Source of the DNA: Phallusia fumigata
Lineage: Eukaryota; Chordata; Ascidiacea; Phlebobranchia; Ascidiidae
Direction: 5' to 3'
Length of the DNA: 30,223 nt
Assembly (NCBI GenBank): GCA_008931825.1
Contig: QXVZ01005725.1
Coordinates: 1-30,223 of the forward strand
The translations under genes were made by a program, and so were the position numbers. The notes beneath the pieces are model-generated. The model saw only the letters and a list, made by a program, of their open reading frames with translations, did not search any database and was not told where the DNA came from. The stretch's first letter is position 1. The number at the start of each line of letters is the position of its first letter. Positions 21,701 to 30,223 of the stretch are shown here, in pieces.

Positions 21701-24700
21701 AAATAAATCAACGAAACCATATTAAACTCCGTGTTTAGTGCAAATTGAACGATTTCATTCGTTAAATTAAAAAAAGCTTTTTAACTAACTTTATAACAAC
21801 CAGCATAAAAGCAATCACACCCCTTGTGTCGTCACAATACAAAGGCGCGATATTTGGCGACACAAAATGGCGGCGCAACCCCTGCGGATCGAATATCACG
21901 TGCGAAGGTCGTCATAGCGACTGTGGTGCGATGAATTATTAAATAAAGCGGATGGTGTGGGGACGGGGTATGTGGGATTTCTGTGTGCGGGTGTGTGCGA
22001 GATGATCTGCTGTCAAATTTCAATCACGACAAAAACTTGGTTTGTCAAGATGGAGTTGGCAGCCAATTCGGGTGAAAATGAATATTTCAAGATCTGGCGG
22101 TTCTTTAGGGTTTGAACTTGGACTTGCACGCCAAATTTTTTTCTTCTACTGCTTTGGGTGGCCGCGTTTTTAGGAAAATAAATCTGAACGATAGGCAAGA
22201 CTTAATTAGGTGTTTATATTTGGAAGCTTGCATCTCGCTAAATGCTGGGCAGGTGAAATGTGCTATTTGCAAGCATAAGGAAATTTTTTGGTGCAGATCC
22301 AAGTTTTAACTTTAAAGAACCCAAAATTTGTGAAATACAGCGCGATGCTTTCGTATGAACACATCTTAACACTGCTGTCATTCTAAGATGCTTAATTTAT
22401 CGCATCACTAGCATGTCCTTCATAACACTCTTATTACACACCGTGAACTGTTAAACCAACTGTGAAGAGCCTTGCAATTTAACCCTTAAAACTTTACAAT
22501 ACATTTTAACCCCAAATGAGGTTATAACTGTTACGTGCGTCTACGTCACAAACCAAGCTTAATCGCATTTCGCTTACACGATGATGACGGCGTGAGATGT
22601 AATCGGGAATGTGTGCAACGAGACATGTAAATGATTTGGTAATGATGATTCGATATAAATACTTGTCGTTGACTCGAGGACGAAATTTGAACCCCGAAAA
22701 ATGGTGCGCCAGTAGTTTTCTATTTCGGTTGCTACTTGTTTGCACGTCGAGGTTTAAAGCGAAGATCAGCGTTTTTAAGTACGTTAACATTTTACAAACT
22801 ATTTTTTAAAGTTTCTACCCATATAAAAGTAACTTAGTTGTAAAAAGGACTTTCAGAAAAGACGACTGATAAAATAATATTGCATAGTAACTTGGCAGTT
22901 CACTTTACAGCNTTTGAACTTGGACTTGCACGCCAAATTTTTTCTTCTACTGCTTTGTGTGGCCGCGTTTTTAGGAAAATAAATGTGAACGATAGGCAAA
23001 ACTTAATAAGGTGTTTATATTTTGAACCTTGCATCTCGCTAAATGCTGGGCAAGTGCAGATGTGCAAGCATCAGGAACATTTTTGGTGTAGATCCAAGTT
23101 TTAACTTTAAAGAACCCAAAATTTGTGAAATACAGCGCGATGCTTTCGTATGAACACATCTTTAACACTGCTGTCATTCTAAGATGCTTAATTTATCGCA
23201 TTATTAGCATGTCCTTCATAACACTCTTATTACACACCGTGAACTGTTTACCTAATGCACATCCAACTGAGAAGAGCCTTGCAATTTAGCCCTCAACACT
23301 TTACAATACATTTGAACCCCAAATGAGGTTATAACTGTTACGTGTGTCTACGTCACAAACCAAGCTTAATCGCATTTCGCTTACGCGATGATGACGGCGT
23401 GAGATGTAATCGGGAATGTGTGCAACGAGACATGTAAATGATTTGGTAATGATGATTCGATATAAATACTTGTCGTTGACTCGAGGACGAAATTTGAACC
23501 CCGAAAAATGGTGCGCCAGTAGTTTTCTATTTCGTTTGCTACTTATTTGCACGTCGAGGTTTAAAGCGAAGATCAGCATTTTTAAGTACGTTAACATTTT
23601 ACAAACTATTTTTTAAAGTTTTTACTTGTATAAAAGTAACTTAGTAGTAAAAAGGACTTTCAGAAAAGACGACTGATTAAATAATATTGCATAGTAACTT
23701 GGCAGTCCATTTTACTGCTGAGTTTTTTTTCCAAAACTTTTCAAAGTTAATGTTTTTGCTCCTGTTTGAAGTCGGAACGGATATTTTGGGAATTAAACCC
23801 AAAGTTTGAGGATAAACCAGATTCCCTTGAAGTGAAGTTCTCATGTGGTTTCGAAAGTTAGGCTACCGTAAGAAAGTTCGCAGTAAATCTATTGTTTAGT
23901 TTTCCTGCCTAAAACCGCGCGCACAGCACGGGTCGGCGATGCATGAATGTTACCAGCAGTCACATAAGGCGTCTGGTTTATGCTTTTGTGGGAAAGTCTT
24001 GCCACAAACATCAGAGACGGTTGGAATCGAGTGTTTGATGTCGACCTGCTTTAAACACGAGAAGCATCGACATATTCCGCACCCATTTGCCCGTGCATCG
24101 ATGCGACGCGACCCTTCCTTTGTTACAAGTAATTCTACAACTCATTGTTGCGATTGATGTCCGCGGATTCACATGGCCGCCCACATATCGCGCGCAGAGC
24201 CCCCCAAACACCCCTCCAATGCGCCCCCGATATGGGTTATCGTGGGAAACACTGGGTCAATACTGGGGCAAATATTTTAATATGAATTTTCTATAATTCC
24301 CGCCCCCGCCGATGACGCACAATCATCGCGCGCTACACAAATCCAAACTCGATTATGACGCGTGTGACGTCACAATGTCAAAGGGTCGCGATTGGTTTGT
24401 GAAGATTCTGTAAATTGTTTAGTCGTGGGCAGCTAAACCAACAAGAGACTCACGCGAGTTCCATGATTAAGTCGTCTCGCCATCGGTGACTCAAAATATT
24501 TCCTACCAAGTTCACCAACGGCTTTTACATCCATCAAACAACTCGTCGCCGTTGTTGCAAAAAGCTTTTTACGCGCGCGTTTACGATTGTTACGTCATAT
24601 AGGAAGCATTACCTTGGTGTAGAACGGCGTCGCTGAGACTGGCGCAGTTCGGGTATTGGTTCATCAATCCGCCGTACGACGAGTGACTTGGAGGGCCGTA

Positions 24701-25012
24701 CGCCGACGAAAACCCAGGGAAACCCCCGGCTCCAGGTCCTAGGGGTGGGGGTGGAGGGGCAGAGTAACCGGAAGTTGGGGTCTGCATACTGTGTGGGTGA
24801 TGGTTCGAAACTGGGCTCACTCCCGACGCCACAGACGCGGAGATGCCTTGGATAGCTCCGTGTTGGCTCGTCCCGCCGGAAGGCGACGCGTAAGTCGAGC
24901 CCGGCATTCCGTAGCTGCCTCCTACCGGGTTTCCGAAGCCCGAAGGCCCGCGAGCGTTGCCCAGATATCCCGATGCTGGCGTGGGTTCGTAGCTGTAGCC
25001 ATACGCACTCAT
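12768..25012 (-). CDS. Dlx: Dlx/Distal-less family homeobox transcription factor
   Basis: Three coding exons: 25012-24613, 14871-14684, 13406-12768, giving 408 residues from the first ATG. Donors are CAAG|GTAATG and CAG|GTACGT; acceptors are TTTTTACAG and CCTTCGCAG; phases match. Residues 1-133 are rich in Gly, Ser, Pro and Tyr, with a Pro run near 90. The homeodomain is about 153-212: basic [11 protein letters not shown] arm, then [35 protein letters not shown] and [14 protein letters not shown]. This is diagnostic of Dlx. The intron between homeodomain positions 44 and 45 is at the known Dlx site. Positions 52 (Arg) and 56 (Cys) differ from the usual vertebrate Lys and Phe/Tyr/Ile. The 3' exon adds a Ser/Pro/Thr/Met-rich tail of about 195 residues ending TPYLK. 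The product is a nuclear DNA-binding regulator; ascidian relatives act in epidermal and anterior ectoderm (family knowledge). Whether it is Dll-A, -B or -C is unresolved. The start is uncertain because an acceptor lies 15 bases upstream of the ATG. Confidence 0.93.
13572..13795. repeat. Duplicate about single N at 13684
   Basis: Copies 13572-13683 and 13685-13795 differ at a handful of bases (for example GGAGAGCG against GGGGAGCG, and a one-base indel in a G run). This is typical allelic divergence. It lies in Dlx intron 2. Confidence 0.8.
14189..14436. repeat. Duplicate about single N at 14312
   Basis: 14189-14311 and 14314-14436 repeat the same CGATTGTTAAAACG...GCAAAGGGTG block. It lies in Dlx intron 2 and contains a solo family 1 MITE end in each copy. 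Confidence 0.8.
15624..15854. repeat. Duplicate about single N at 15739
   Basis: 15624-15738 and 15740-15854 are the same 115-base block, from TTCAGACCTTCCACG to TTCAAGTGCCC, in Dlx intron 1. It is an assembly join of the same type as the others. Confidence 0.8.
16834..17036. repeat. Duplicate about single N at 16935
   Basis: 16834-16934 and 16936-17036 are the same 101-base block, from AACTTTCTCCC to TTACTTTTCTGT, in Dlx intron 1. Confidence 0.8.
17748..17832 (+). promoter_or_regulatory. GATA-site cluster in Dlx intron 1
   Basis: Four GATA cores lie within 85 bases: GATAAG at 17748 and 17780, GATAG at 17786 and GATA at 17829, in a GC-richer island than the flanking intron. GATA factors act as ectodermal activators in ascidians (family knowledge), so an intronic enhancer is possible. 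The evidence is motif density only. Confidence 0.3.
18120..18258. repeat. Inverted-repeat element, family 2, copy 2 (degenerate)
   Basis: It begins AATTCACGGCTTTAAATGG, then AATACAATCCAGTACTTGTG; the core is GACAACAGCGTTTGTCGAAA; the right end AAAGTACCGGCTTTTATTTT is diverged. It lies in Dlx intron 1. Confidence 0.65.
20735..21165. repeat. Diverged duplicate about single N at 20951
   Basis: 20735-20950 and 20952 to about 21165 share the order TCTGGTTTAAAATACTTT, TAGTCTATTTCTGTG, TGCTTAATATTGG and GTAAGTTTATGTAAATG. They differ by several substitutions and indels, so they are more diverged than the other joins, consistent with two haplotypes. Confidence 0.8.
22111..23725. repeat. About 800-bp duplicate about single N at 22912
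   Basis: 22111-22911 and 22913 to about 23725 align over their whole length, from TTTGAACTTGGACTTGCACG to AACTTGGCAGT, with a few percent substitutions and small indels. This is the largest join in Dlx intron 1 and the main contributor to its apparent length. Confidence 0.85.
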
Positions 25013-25029
25013 TTGGCTTTCCGCGTGCT
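25013..25029 (-). promoter_or_regulatory. Splice acceptor just upstream of the Dlx ATG (5' UTR intron, upstream exon, or SL trans-splice site)
   Basis: A pyrimidine-rich tract ends in TTCTTCGTCGCAG at 25028. It is followed by 15 bases (CAC GCG GAA AGC CAA) and then ATG at 25012. The five codons are in frame with Dlx, but no ATG precedes them before an in-frame TGA. Three readings remain: an upstream coding exon ending in phase 0, a 5' UTR intron, or a spliced-leader trans-splice acceptor, which ascidian genes commonly carry close to the ATG. I found no convincing upstream coding exon. Confidence 0.55.
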
Positions 25030-26241
25030 GCGACGAAGAAACATAAAAGGAATGAGTTTTAGCCACAAATTGTCACTTCCAAACGCCCCGCTTCCAAACT
25101 CCCAGAGCCCGGTAATTATTATCATGCAAAATGGCAGGCCGAGCGACAAATTACAAGCCGTAAGCGACAATCAGCACGCGGTGTTTGTATCGCGCGACAT
25201 GATTCAATCGGAAACGCGACATTTGATCGAAACAAAAAAAAACTTACAAAGATTCTCATTACCCTTGCGTCATGAAAACTGTCGTTTTTTTTCGCCAAAT
25301 ATTCCTACTTTTTTGGGCAGGGCAAGCGAATTAACCTGGGTCTGCTTCCAATCTAACTCAATCTTAAACCACATTATCAAAAATTTAAAAATTCATGACG
25401 CGAAATATTGAGTAGGAACAATCGACCAGCTCGAAAACATTAAGTGTCAACATTTTTCCACTTTGTGTACGCATAAAATCATCGTTGTGGAAGGATGTTC
25501 AAGATATCGGATAGAATTTCGGAATTTTCCTTGATTATTTCGATACAACGCTGTAAATTAACGCATTACGTTCAATGCATGATTCACAAGCTTAAAGATC
25601 TGTCCTATGAAGCTCAATTTCCATGCAATTCCACATCGGATTACTTCACAACGGGTAAATTGGATCCCGTTTTGCGGTTCCACATGTTGCAGATTATAAA
25701 GCTTTATCGGAATCGCCAAAATGTGTTTTCAATTTCGGGACTGGTATAAAATTTCGCATGAAACAAAACTTCAGAATTTTAGAAACAGAAATACAAAAGA
25801 GTGGCCTTGTGCACTTTGTATTGAACCCTATAAAACAGCAATGGCTGATCAAGATAAAATTTAAACTGATGATAACAACAGCGATTGTTGGGACGTTTGC
25901 AAAAACGCGTTGAATGTTTGCAGTATTTCTGGCAGCAATTGCGAGGCTGTGGAAGAAGTGGATGCTTGTGGTGTAAATTATGTTGAGCCAAAGCCAAATT
26001 TAATCATGTTTTTTTTTCCTGATTGTACGTTTCAGTAACATACTCGGTGTCTATGTCTGGGAGCAAATGATCTAATCTGGCTACTGACTTTTATGCTTCA
26101 TGTAAAAATGTAGTAATATCTTACAAGACTTTTGGGACATTTTAAATGCAAAAAAATACTAAAAATACGTTGTCAGCATCATAGTAAGTTAAAGTTTTGC
26201 CTCAAGGCGATCGAAAGGCCAAAAAAATATTGTTTTTGCTG

Positions 26242-26375
26242 CACAATTCACGGTTTTAAATAATCTTAATGAGAAGATACAAGCCAGTACTTATGTGTGA
26301 AACATTCCTTATAACGACAACAGCGTTTGTCGAAACGTATAAAATATTTTACACACAAGTGCTGACTTGTATCTT
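26242..26375. repeat. Inverted-repeat element, family 2, copy 3
   Basis: It begins CACAATTCACGGTTTTAAAT. Terminal repeats are AAGATACAAGCCAGTACTT and AAGTGCTGACTTGTATCTT, and the core is CGACAACAGCGTTTGTCG, itself a short palindrome. It lies upstream of Dlx. Confidence 0.75.
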
Positions 26376-27762
26376 AACCAAGCGTTTTACTTCAATCAAT
26401 CCCGCATTGTAAAATATTGCTGCCTGTATTGAAGCGGTATTCGAGCGTCAGAGCCGCGTGTTGGAATGTGACGTCTAACATCTCTCTCCCATGGCTGAGA
26501 TGGCGGAAATCGACGCGACCTGCTCGGTAATAACAGGTTGCGTGGAATGCCTTTCCACCTGTCGACGATACAACGCACCATCTCTCCCATGCTTGGCGTG
26601 GAAACCTTTCAAACCCACAACTGCTGCTGTTGCTGCTGTGTTAGTGACTGGTCGATTTCAAATTGTCTTTGTTGGACGAGTTGTGTTCGAAAATAGTTTG
26701 TGCTCGATTACCGGGGTGAGCTTTTATTTTTAGTTTGTGGAGATAGCCCCCATTTTGGTTTCCTATCAGTTTTTTAGTTTTAACCTAAATGAGTTGTGAC
26801 AATTTTTTTCTACGATGGCTCTGGGTTAATATCTACATTGCCCTCTTTCCCCGTGGTTAAAGACACGTCAAAACTTCCAGGTTGTTTTTAATTTAGTGGT
26901 CGTTAATTTAGTGGAGATGGCTGCAAATTTCGATCCAGTTATGAAGGAAAATTTTTTTCTCGAGTGTGGCTCTGGGTTTAGATTTATAGCATTGTTGCCC
27001 ACCACGCTTTAAAATCACGTCAAAATCCCCAGCAGGTTATAACCTTACTTGGGGCAGCGTAGACATAAAAACTCCTATATTTCAAAACTGTGTTCCGCGT
27101 CATCTTGCGCGGAAGCTGATTCACTAAAAAAACTTGACGGAAATAAAAGTGACCCGGATGTTTACGCGACACTCATCGAAACGCGATACATGTGTCACGT
27201 GACAAGGTCGCAGGTCATCCCGACACAGAGTGACACGTAACAATGTCATATTGTGACATCATAGCGGCATAGATTTTATCACATTTTGTCGCTAGTGTTT
27301 AAAAGCAAAGGTTTTTTTTGGAGGGGTCAAGTTAATAGTGACGTCACAGTACTTGGTCTTCTAGTGATATCGAATGTGGCGAGTGTCGGTGTGTGCGATA
27401 ACAATCACGATTGTTTTCATCTTCCCGCCGCGCGATTCTTATCGTTCCCATTCGTCCACCTCCGCCCCTTCAAAGCGTCCTCCCACATGTTTATTTGTTT
27501 TATGTTCCAGTATATTGTTGTTGCCGCGCGCTAATGTTCCTGGCACACGTCACGCACGCACTTTTACTGCCCACACAGAAGCACGCCAGCGCGCGCGTCT
27601 CACAAATCGTTATTTCGAACGTAGCCACCGCTCGTAGGAAGCGCGCTCATACATGCGAGTTGTAATTGCTGTCACAAAACAAGGTCGGCCAAATACAGCA
27701 ACCATCGCTTTATCGCGTCTGACGATTGTCTGAAAACTAAAATAGCATTGAAATAATATTTA

Positions 27763-28881
27763 ATTGAACTTAAATTTATTTTGAGGTGCACAATTCACGG
27801 TTTTAAATAGTCTCATTGAAAAGATACAAACCAGTACTTGTGTTTAAATCATTTTAGACGTTTCCACAAACGCTGTTGTCATCATCAGATGATAGAAAAT
27901 GTTCTACACACATGTACTGACTTGTATCTTTTGTTGAAGTTTATTTTTTACTGTGACTGGCGATTCAGTTCCTAATTTACATTCAGTTGTTTTTTTCGCT
28001 TCATGAAAGAAATCACAGCGACACAATTTCACTAAAACAATCACCAAGCCGAGGATAGCTGCGCAACGTTAGGACGTTAAGGCGCAAATATAATGGAGGG
28101 CACAATTGGTAGATGGAGGTTGAACGCGCTGCAGCTACACCGTCATTACATGGCGTTATGTGGTGGGGACTCGCAAAATAAAATAAGGGTCAGAATCATA
28201 GTGGTAAACTAACTGGCCCCGCCCAACGAGGTTTTCTGCTGCAGTGCGGAATAAAACTGTAACGCGAATTGTGTTGCGGCTTCGTTTCGATTTTCTATTT
28301 TCTCAGCGCTACTGCACGAAAACTATTGAACTTAAATTTATTTTGAGGTACACAATTCACGGGTTTAAATAGTCTCATTGGGTAGATACAAGCCAGTGCG
28401 TTTAAATCATTTTAGACGTTTCCACAAACGCTGTTGTCATCATCAGATGATAGAAAATGTTCTACATACATGTACTGACTTGTATCTTTTGTTGAAGTTT
28501 ATTTTTTACTGTGACTTGCGATTCAGTTCCTAATTTAGATTCAGTTGTTTTTTCGCCTTGTGAATGAAATCACAGCGACACAATTTCACTAAAACAATCA
28601 CCAAGCCGAGGATAGCTGCGCAACGTAGAAACGTTATGAGGCAAATAATAATGGAGGGTACAATTGGTAGATGGAGGTGGAACGCGCTGCAGCTACACCG
28701 TCATTACAAGCGGTTATGTGGTGGGGACTCGCAAAATTAAATAAGGGTCAGAATCATAGTGATAAACTAACTGGCCCCTTCCAACAAGGTTTTCTGCTGC
28801 AGTGCGGAATCAAACTGTAACGCGAAATGTGTTGGGGCTTCGTTTTAATTTGCTATTTTCTCAGCGCTACTGCACGAAAAC
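27763..28881. repeat. Tandem duplication, two units of about 560 bp, each with a family 2 element
   Basis: Unit 1 is 27763-28323 and unit 2 is 28324-28881. Both begin ATTGAACTTAAATTTATTTT and end at CTACTGCACGAAAACT, with scattered substitutions and small indels. Each carries a family 2 inverted-repeat element (27789-27930 and 28351-28487). There is no N between the units, so this is either a true tandem duplication or an allelic merge without a marked join. Confidence 0.8.
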
Positions 28882-29331
28882 TAACCAAGCATGACCGATA
28901 TTTGAAAGGTTCGGTAGTTCCGGTTGAGCGAACATAAAACCCACCGATGCGTGACGACGATGTGAAGTGAAAATCAACGACTGTCGAAATTCGCAGAACG
29001 GTCAATTATCTGCGAGCGAGCGAGGGTTCCCTGGGCTGGGAAAACGCAACAAAGTATTGCGAGGCGTTGCCGCTTGTACACGATGTTTGGCNCTATTTTC
29101 TCAGCGCTACTGCACGAAAACTAACCAAGCATGACCGATATTTGAAAGGTTCGGTAGTTCCGGTTGAGCGAACATAAAACCCACCGATGCGTGACGACGA
29201 TGTGAAGTGAAAATCAACGACTGTCGAAATTCGCAGAACGGTCAATTATCTGCGAGCGAGCGAGGGTTCCCTGGGCTGGGAAAACGCAACAAAGTATTGC
29301 GAGGCGTTGCCGCTTGTACACGATGTTTGGC
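28853..29331. repeat. Duplicate about single N at 29092
   Basis: 28853-29091 and 29093-29331 are both 239 bases, from CTATTTTCTCAGCG to CGATGTTTGGC, and appear identical. It lies upstream of Dlx, directly after the 560-bp tandem units. Confidence 0.85.
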
Positions 29332-30223
29332 CCGGGGCTGTAGGATTAAGGATCTGCGCCTTGTAGTCTTGACATGTCCGACACGACGCTCGCCGTGTTC
29401 CCTCCCGCTTGCGGCCTGCTTTGATGCCAGCTTACCACCGACGTCACTCCAGATTAGCTCCACGTGAAAATAACCTTTCCCTCATCCGCAGTACTAATGT
29501 CACGTGACGGCGGCAGTATTTTTTACCCCATGTTTTCATGTTTTTTACGTTTTTTTGTTTAGAGTTGTTGCAGTTTTATATAAATTTTAAAACCATTGTG
29601 ATTTGTCAAACGGTAACTACGGAATAGTCGCGTATGATGTCATAGTCACTCTTCCAAATCATTTTTCCCGCGTTTGGATGTCTGTATTTTACATTGTATC
29701 CCATTCGAGTCAAATTATTGCAAAGGATTGCAGAACTAAGGTACTGAAAACAAAAATCTTGAAAAAAACATTCACCCACTTCTCCACAACAAGTTCCCAA
29801 TAATGTTTTCACCACCGCTGTGTTGAGAAGCATCCTAGCAAACCTAATCAGAGTGAAAATCTTAATATAAAACGCGAACCCCCCTTAGTGTGACCCTCTC
29901 CGTCAAACCTCCGCGTGAAAGTTAGGGTGTGAGGTTACAGGGCGAGCTGAGCGTCGATCTTTGATATATTTGAGAAGATATCACGATCTTGGACGAGCTC
30001 TGTGGTGTCGTGTTTCAATGAATATCACTTGAGGCGACGCAAAGTAAAGGCGAGTGTCACGAAAAGTGCCATGTATTGCCGTTGCTACGCTTTGCACTAT
30101 TTCCTATAGAACTGTTTCAATCTCCTACACCATTGGCCTCTATAGGTTGCTTCAAACGCCATTTATATGCGGCTGTAGCCTTGGTAAAAGTCTCACCACA
30201 TCTAGAGGCTGTAAAGTTTTGTT

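Larger units (their letters stand above)
14872..24612 (-). other. Dlx intron 1 (9.7 kb as assembled)
   Basis: This large intron separates the low-complexity N-terminal exon from the first homeodomain exon. It contains four duplicate-plus-N joins (15739, 16935, 20951, 22912), one inverted-repeat element (about 18120-18258), TGACGTCA at 16399, 19770 and 24365, a cluster of GATA sites at about 17748-17832, and a GC- and CpG-richer patch around 19600-20050. Open frames of 60-119 codons occur on both strands, but none shows a recognisable domain or splice context. In ascidians such introns may hold enhancers; that is inference. Removing the four duplicate copies would shorten it by about 1.2 kb. 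Confidence 0.8.
25028..30223. other. Dlx upstream region, no gene recognised
   Basis: About 5.2 kb upstream of Dlx. It contains three copies of a 140-bp inverted-repeat element (26242, 27789, 28351), a 560-bp tandem duplication (27763-28881), one duplicate-plus-N join (29092) and TGACGTCA at 27339. The longest open frames (84-86 codons at 25495-25749, 27374-27665 and 29207-29467) show no domain, signal peptide or credible splice sites. Dlx promoter elements are expected in the first kilobases right of 25028, but I see no clear TATA box there. Confidence 0.6.

Noticed and set aside
22112..23104. Plus-strand ORFs with CKH...FWCRSKF ending in both copies
   Set aside because: Differences between the copies are mostly amino-acid-changing and include an in-frame indel; no family recognised. 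Treated as allelic intronic sequence.
22506..23597. 94-98-codon minus-strand ORF present in both copies around N 22912 (22790-22506 and 23597-23301)
   Set aside because: It is open in both copies, but these are probably alleles, so conservation is not evidence of selection. No domain, and the overlapping plus-strand frame is also open.
23939..24157. Plus-strand ORF with several Cys and His ([10 protein letters not shown]...)
   Set aside because: The Cys/His spacing fits no zinc-finger pattern, and it lies in Dlx intron 1 on the opposite strand.
29207..29467. 86-codon plus-strand ORF near the right end
   Set aside because: It overlaps an assembly duplicate, has no domain, and the opposite strand is equally open.
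1..30223. CRISPR arrays, bacterial operons, phage or insertion sequences
   Set aside because: Intron-containing genes, a homeobox, and eukaryotic repeats show this is animal DNA. The only regularly spaced short repeats (8380-8498) are a minisatellite without spacers.

Overview
The window looks like ascidian (sea squirt) genomic DNA, most likely the genus Ciona. This is inferred from a Dlx/Distal-less homeobox gene with small coding exons, compact FN3/EGF modular genes with very short introns, tRNA-derived repeat fragments, and many adjacent near-identical copies that look like merged alleles of a highly polymorphic genome. C. savignyi is a plausible species, but this was not tested. All three protein-coding genes I can support lie on the minus strand, so they read from right to left.

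Layout from left to right. (1) 536-5827: the 5' part of a multi-exon gene (A) for a secreted or surface protein: signal peptide, FN3, FN3, SEA-like segment, EGF-like, FN3, and the start of another SEA-like segment. I placed eleven exons with matching splice phases, giving 500 codons; the gene continues past the left edge. (2) 7409-9762: a shorter tandem paralogue (B): signal peptide, FN3, SEA-like, calcium-binding EGF, stop; seven exons, 297 residues. Leaders and 5' flanks of A and B are homologous, so the locus arose by tandem duplication. (3) 12768-25012: a Dlx gene in three coding exons with a 9.7-kb first and a 1.3-kb second intron; the second intron splits the homeodomain between positions 44 and 45. 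(4) 25028-30223: Dlx upstream DNA with no gene I can support, carrying short inverted-repeat elements and a 560-bp tandem duplication.

Eight isolated single N bases and one 289-bp N run each separate two near-identical direct repeats. These are best read as contig or haplotype joins whose overlap was not collapsed, not as biological tandem repeats. At least three families of short fold-back (MITE-like) elements occur. The perfect palindrome TGACGTCA appears 15 times, including inside coding exons.

No wholly new system is evident. The most interesting items are the unnamed FN3-SEA-EGF gene pair beside Dlx, a 15-base match to the Ciona trans-spliced leader (as I recall it) inside a hairpin element, a minisatellite that multiplies a 5' splice site, and the TGACGTCA excess. 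Exon calls were made by eye from splice consensus, phase and domain pattern; there is no transcript support.
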